Shown here piece after piece: positions 63,398 through 64,000 of a stretch of DNA of 64,000 nt. A program made the position numbers and the translations under genes. The DNA is from Paraburkholderia sediminicola (GTDB taxonomy: Bacteria; Pseudomonadota; Gammaproteobacteria; Burkholderiales; Burkholderiaceae). The stretch covers positions 372,001 to 436,000 of the forward strand of contig NZ_CADIKC010000008.1 of NCBI RefSeq assembly GCF_902859805.1, given 5' to 3'. Position 1 is the stretch's first letter, and each line of letters opens with the position of its first letter. Below the pieces are notes generated by a model, which saw nothing but the letters and a program-made list of their open reading frames with translations, was not told the origin of the DNA and ran no database searches.

Positions 63398-64000
63398 TTG
63401 AAAACAATCATTGGTTTGCGCTGGTGGATCATCGCGCTCGTGTGTGCCGGGACGATCGTCAACTATCTGTCGCGCAACGCCCTCGGTGTGATGGCGCCTC
63501 AGTTGACGCAGCTGTTGCACATGAGCACCAAGCAGTACTCGTACGTAGTCGGTGCGTTCCAGGTCGGCTATACGATCATGCAGCCGGTGTGCGGCCTGAT
63601 CATCGACCTGATCGGCCTGAGGCTCGGCTTTGCGCTGTTCGCCTGCCTCTGGTCGCTAACCGGCGTGCTGCACGGTTTCGCGACCGGCTGGCTATCGCTC
63701 GCGGCCTTGCGCGGACTCATGGGGTTGACGGAGGCCGTCGCCATTCCGGCAGGCATGAAGGTGGTCGCCGAATGGTTTCCCAATCGCGAGAAATCCGTGG
63801 CGGTGGGCTACTTCAATGCGGGCACCTCGCTCGGTTCGCTGCTCGCCCCGCCGCTCGTCGTCTTCCTGTCGCTGAGATATGGCTGGCAAAGCGCGTTTGC
63901 AGTGACCGGTGCGCTCGGCTTCGTGTGGGCTGCCGCCTGGTATGTGCTGTATCGCTCGCCGGCCGATCACGCGCGCATCAGCGCGGCCGAGCGCGAGACG
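63398..64000 (+). CDS. MFS transporter, ACS family (hexuronate-type), 5' part only
   Basis: Proton-coupled importer for organic or sugar acids; substrate unproven. The frame opens at TTG 63398 with GGAG seven bases before: LKTIIGLRWWIIALVCAGTI, then NYLSRNALGVMAPQLTQLLH, the first-helix motif of the anion:cation symporter family, and RGLMGLTEAVAIPAGMKVVAEWFPNREKSVAVGYFNAGTS, its conserved second region. Six membrane segments are visible before the window ends at codon 201. The motifs resemble ExuT/GudP-type transporters. Confidence 0.88.
   Translation, partial: MKTIIGLRWWIIALVCAGTIVNYLSRNALGVMAPQLTQLLHMSTKQYSYVVGAFQVGYTIMQPVCGLIIDLIGLRLGFALFACLWSLTGVLHGFATGWLSLAALRGLMGLTEAVAIPAGMKVVAEWFPNREKSVAVGYFNAGTSLGSLLAPPLVVFLSLRYGWQSAFAVTGALGFVWAAAWYVLYRSPADHARISAAERET

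Overview
The window is a GC-rich bacterial housekeeping segment. Gene content and order (cdsA-uppS-frr-pyrH-tsf-rpsB divergent from map-glnD; smc-zipA-ligA-def; dapC-dapD-dapE-prmB; a PXPV-repeat secreted protein; glyoxylate genes near a LysR/haloacid dehalogenase pair) point to a Burkholderiales chromosome, most likely Burkholderia sensu lato (Paraburkholderia-like), primary chromosome. I see no phage, insertion sequence, CRISPR array, integrase or rRNA operon. The species assignment is inference from gene order and protein flavour, not from a search.

Layout. 1-4763 (minus): translation and envelope cluster rpsB, tsf, pyrH, frr, uppS and the 5' part of cdsA, with a long rpsB leader and a strong hairpin between rpsB and tsf. 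5164-10867 (plus): map, glnD and an RluF-like pseudouridine synthase carrying a 508-residue Arg-rich, repeat-built N-terminal extension. 11016-19803 (minus): def, ligA, zipA, smc and an EamA transporter. 20183-26650 (plus): lysine/diaminopimelate genes dapC, dapD, dapE with an ArsC-like protein between, then prmB and cardiolipin synthase. 26671-35991: glutathione peroxidase, ABC-F ATPase, CoA-transferase, a small orphan protein, radA, alr, lplT and thiD. 36147-39640 (minus): tsaB-rimI-udg-DUF1853, a tightly overlapped set. 39804-42185 (plus): acyl-CoA-binding protein and a DEAD-box helicase. 42639-48515: the glyoxylate shunt genes aceA and aceB, separated by a universal stress protein and a divergent LysR/haloacid dehalogenase pair. 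48770-51315: gamma-glutamylcyclotransferase-like protein, RraA, AraC regulator and GNAT enzyme. 51469-53763 (minus): gltX followed by tRNA-Ala, then two tRNA-Glu/tRNA-Asp pairs, each pair closed by a hairpin. 54188-56001: patatin-like lipoprotein and an NlpC/P60 hydrolase. 56139-61926 (minus): yejABEF-type peptide importer. 62213-64000: PXPV protein, a long AT-richer intergenic region with a multi-half-site operator, and the start of an MFS transporter.

Nothing here reads as a new multi-gene defence or metabolic system. The most interesting leads are the giant repeat tail on the pseudouridine synthase, a three-hairpin transcript end behind aceA (possible 3'UTR small RNA), a symmetric operator and promoter in front of aceA, the half-site array before the MFS gene, and the duplicated tRNA block with a compensated acceptor-stem change. 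Most long antisense ORFs are GC-rich codon shadows and are left out.
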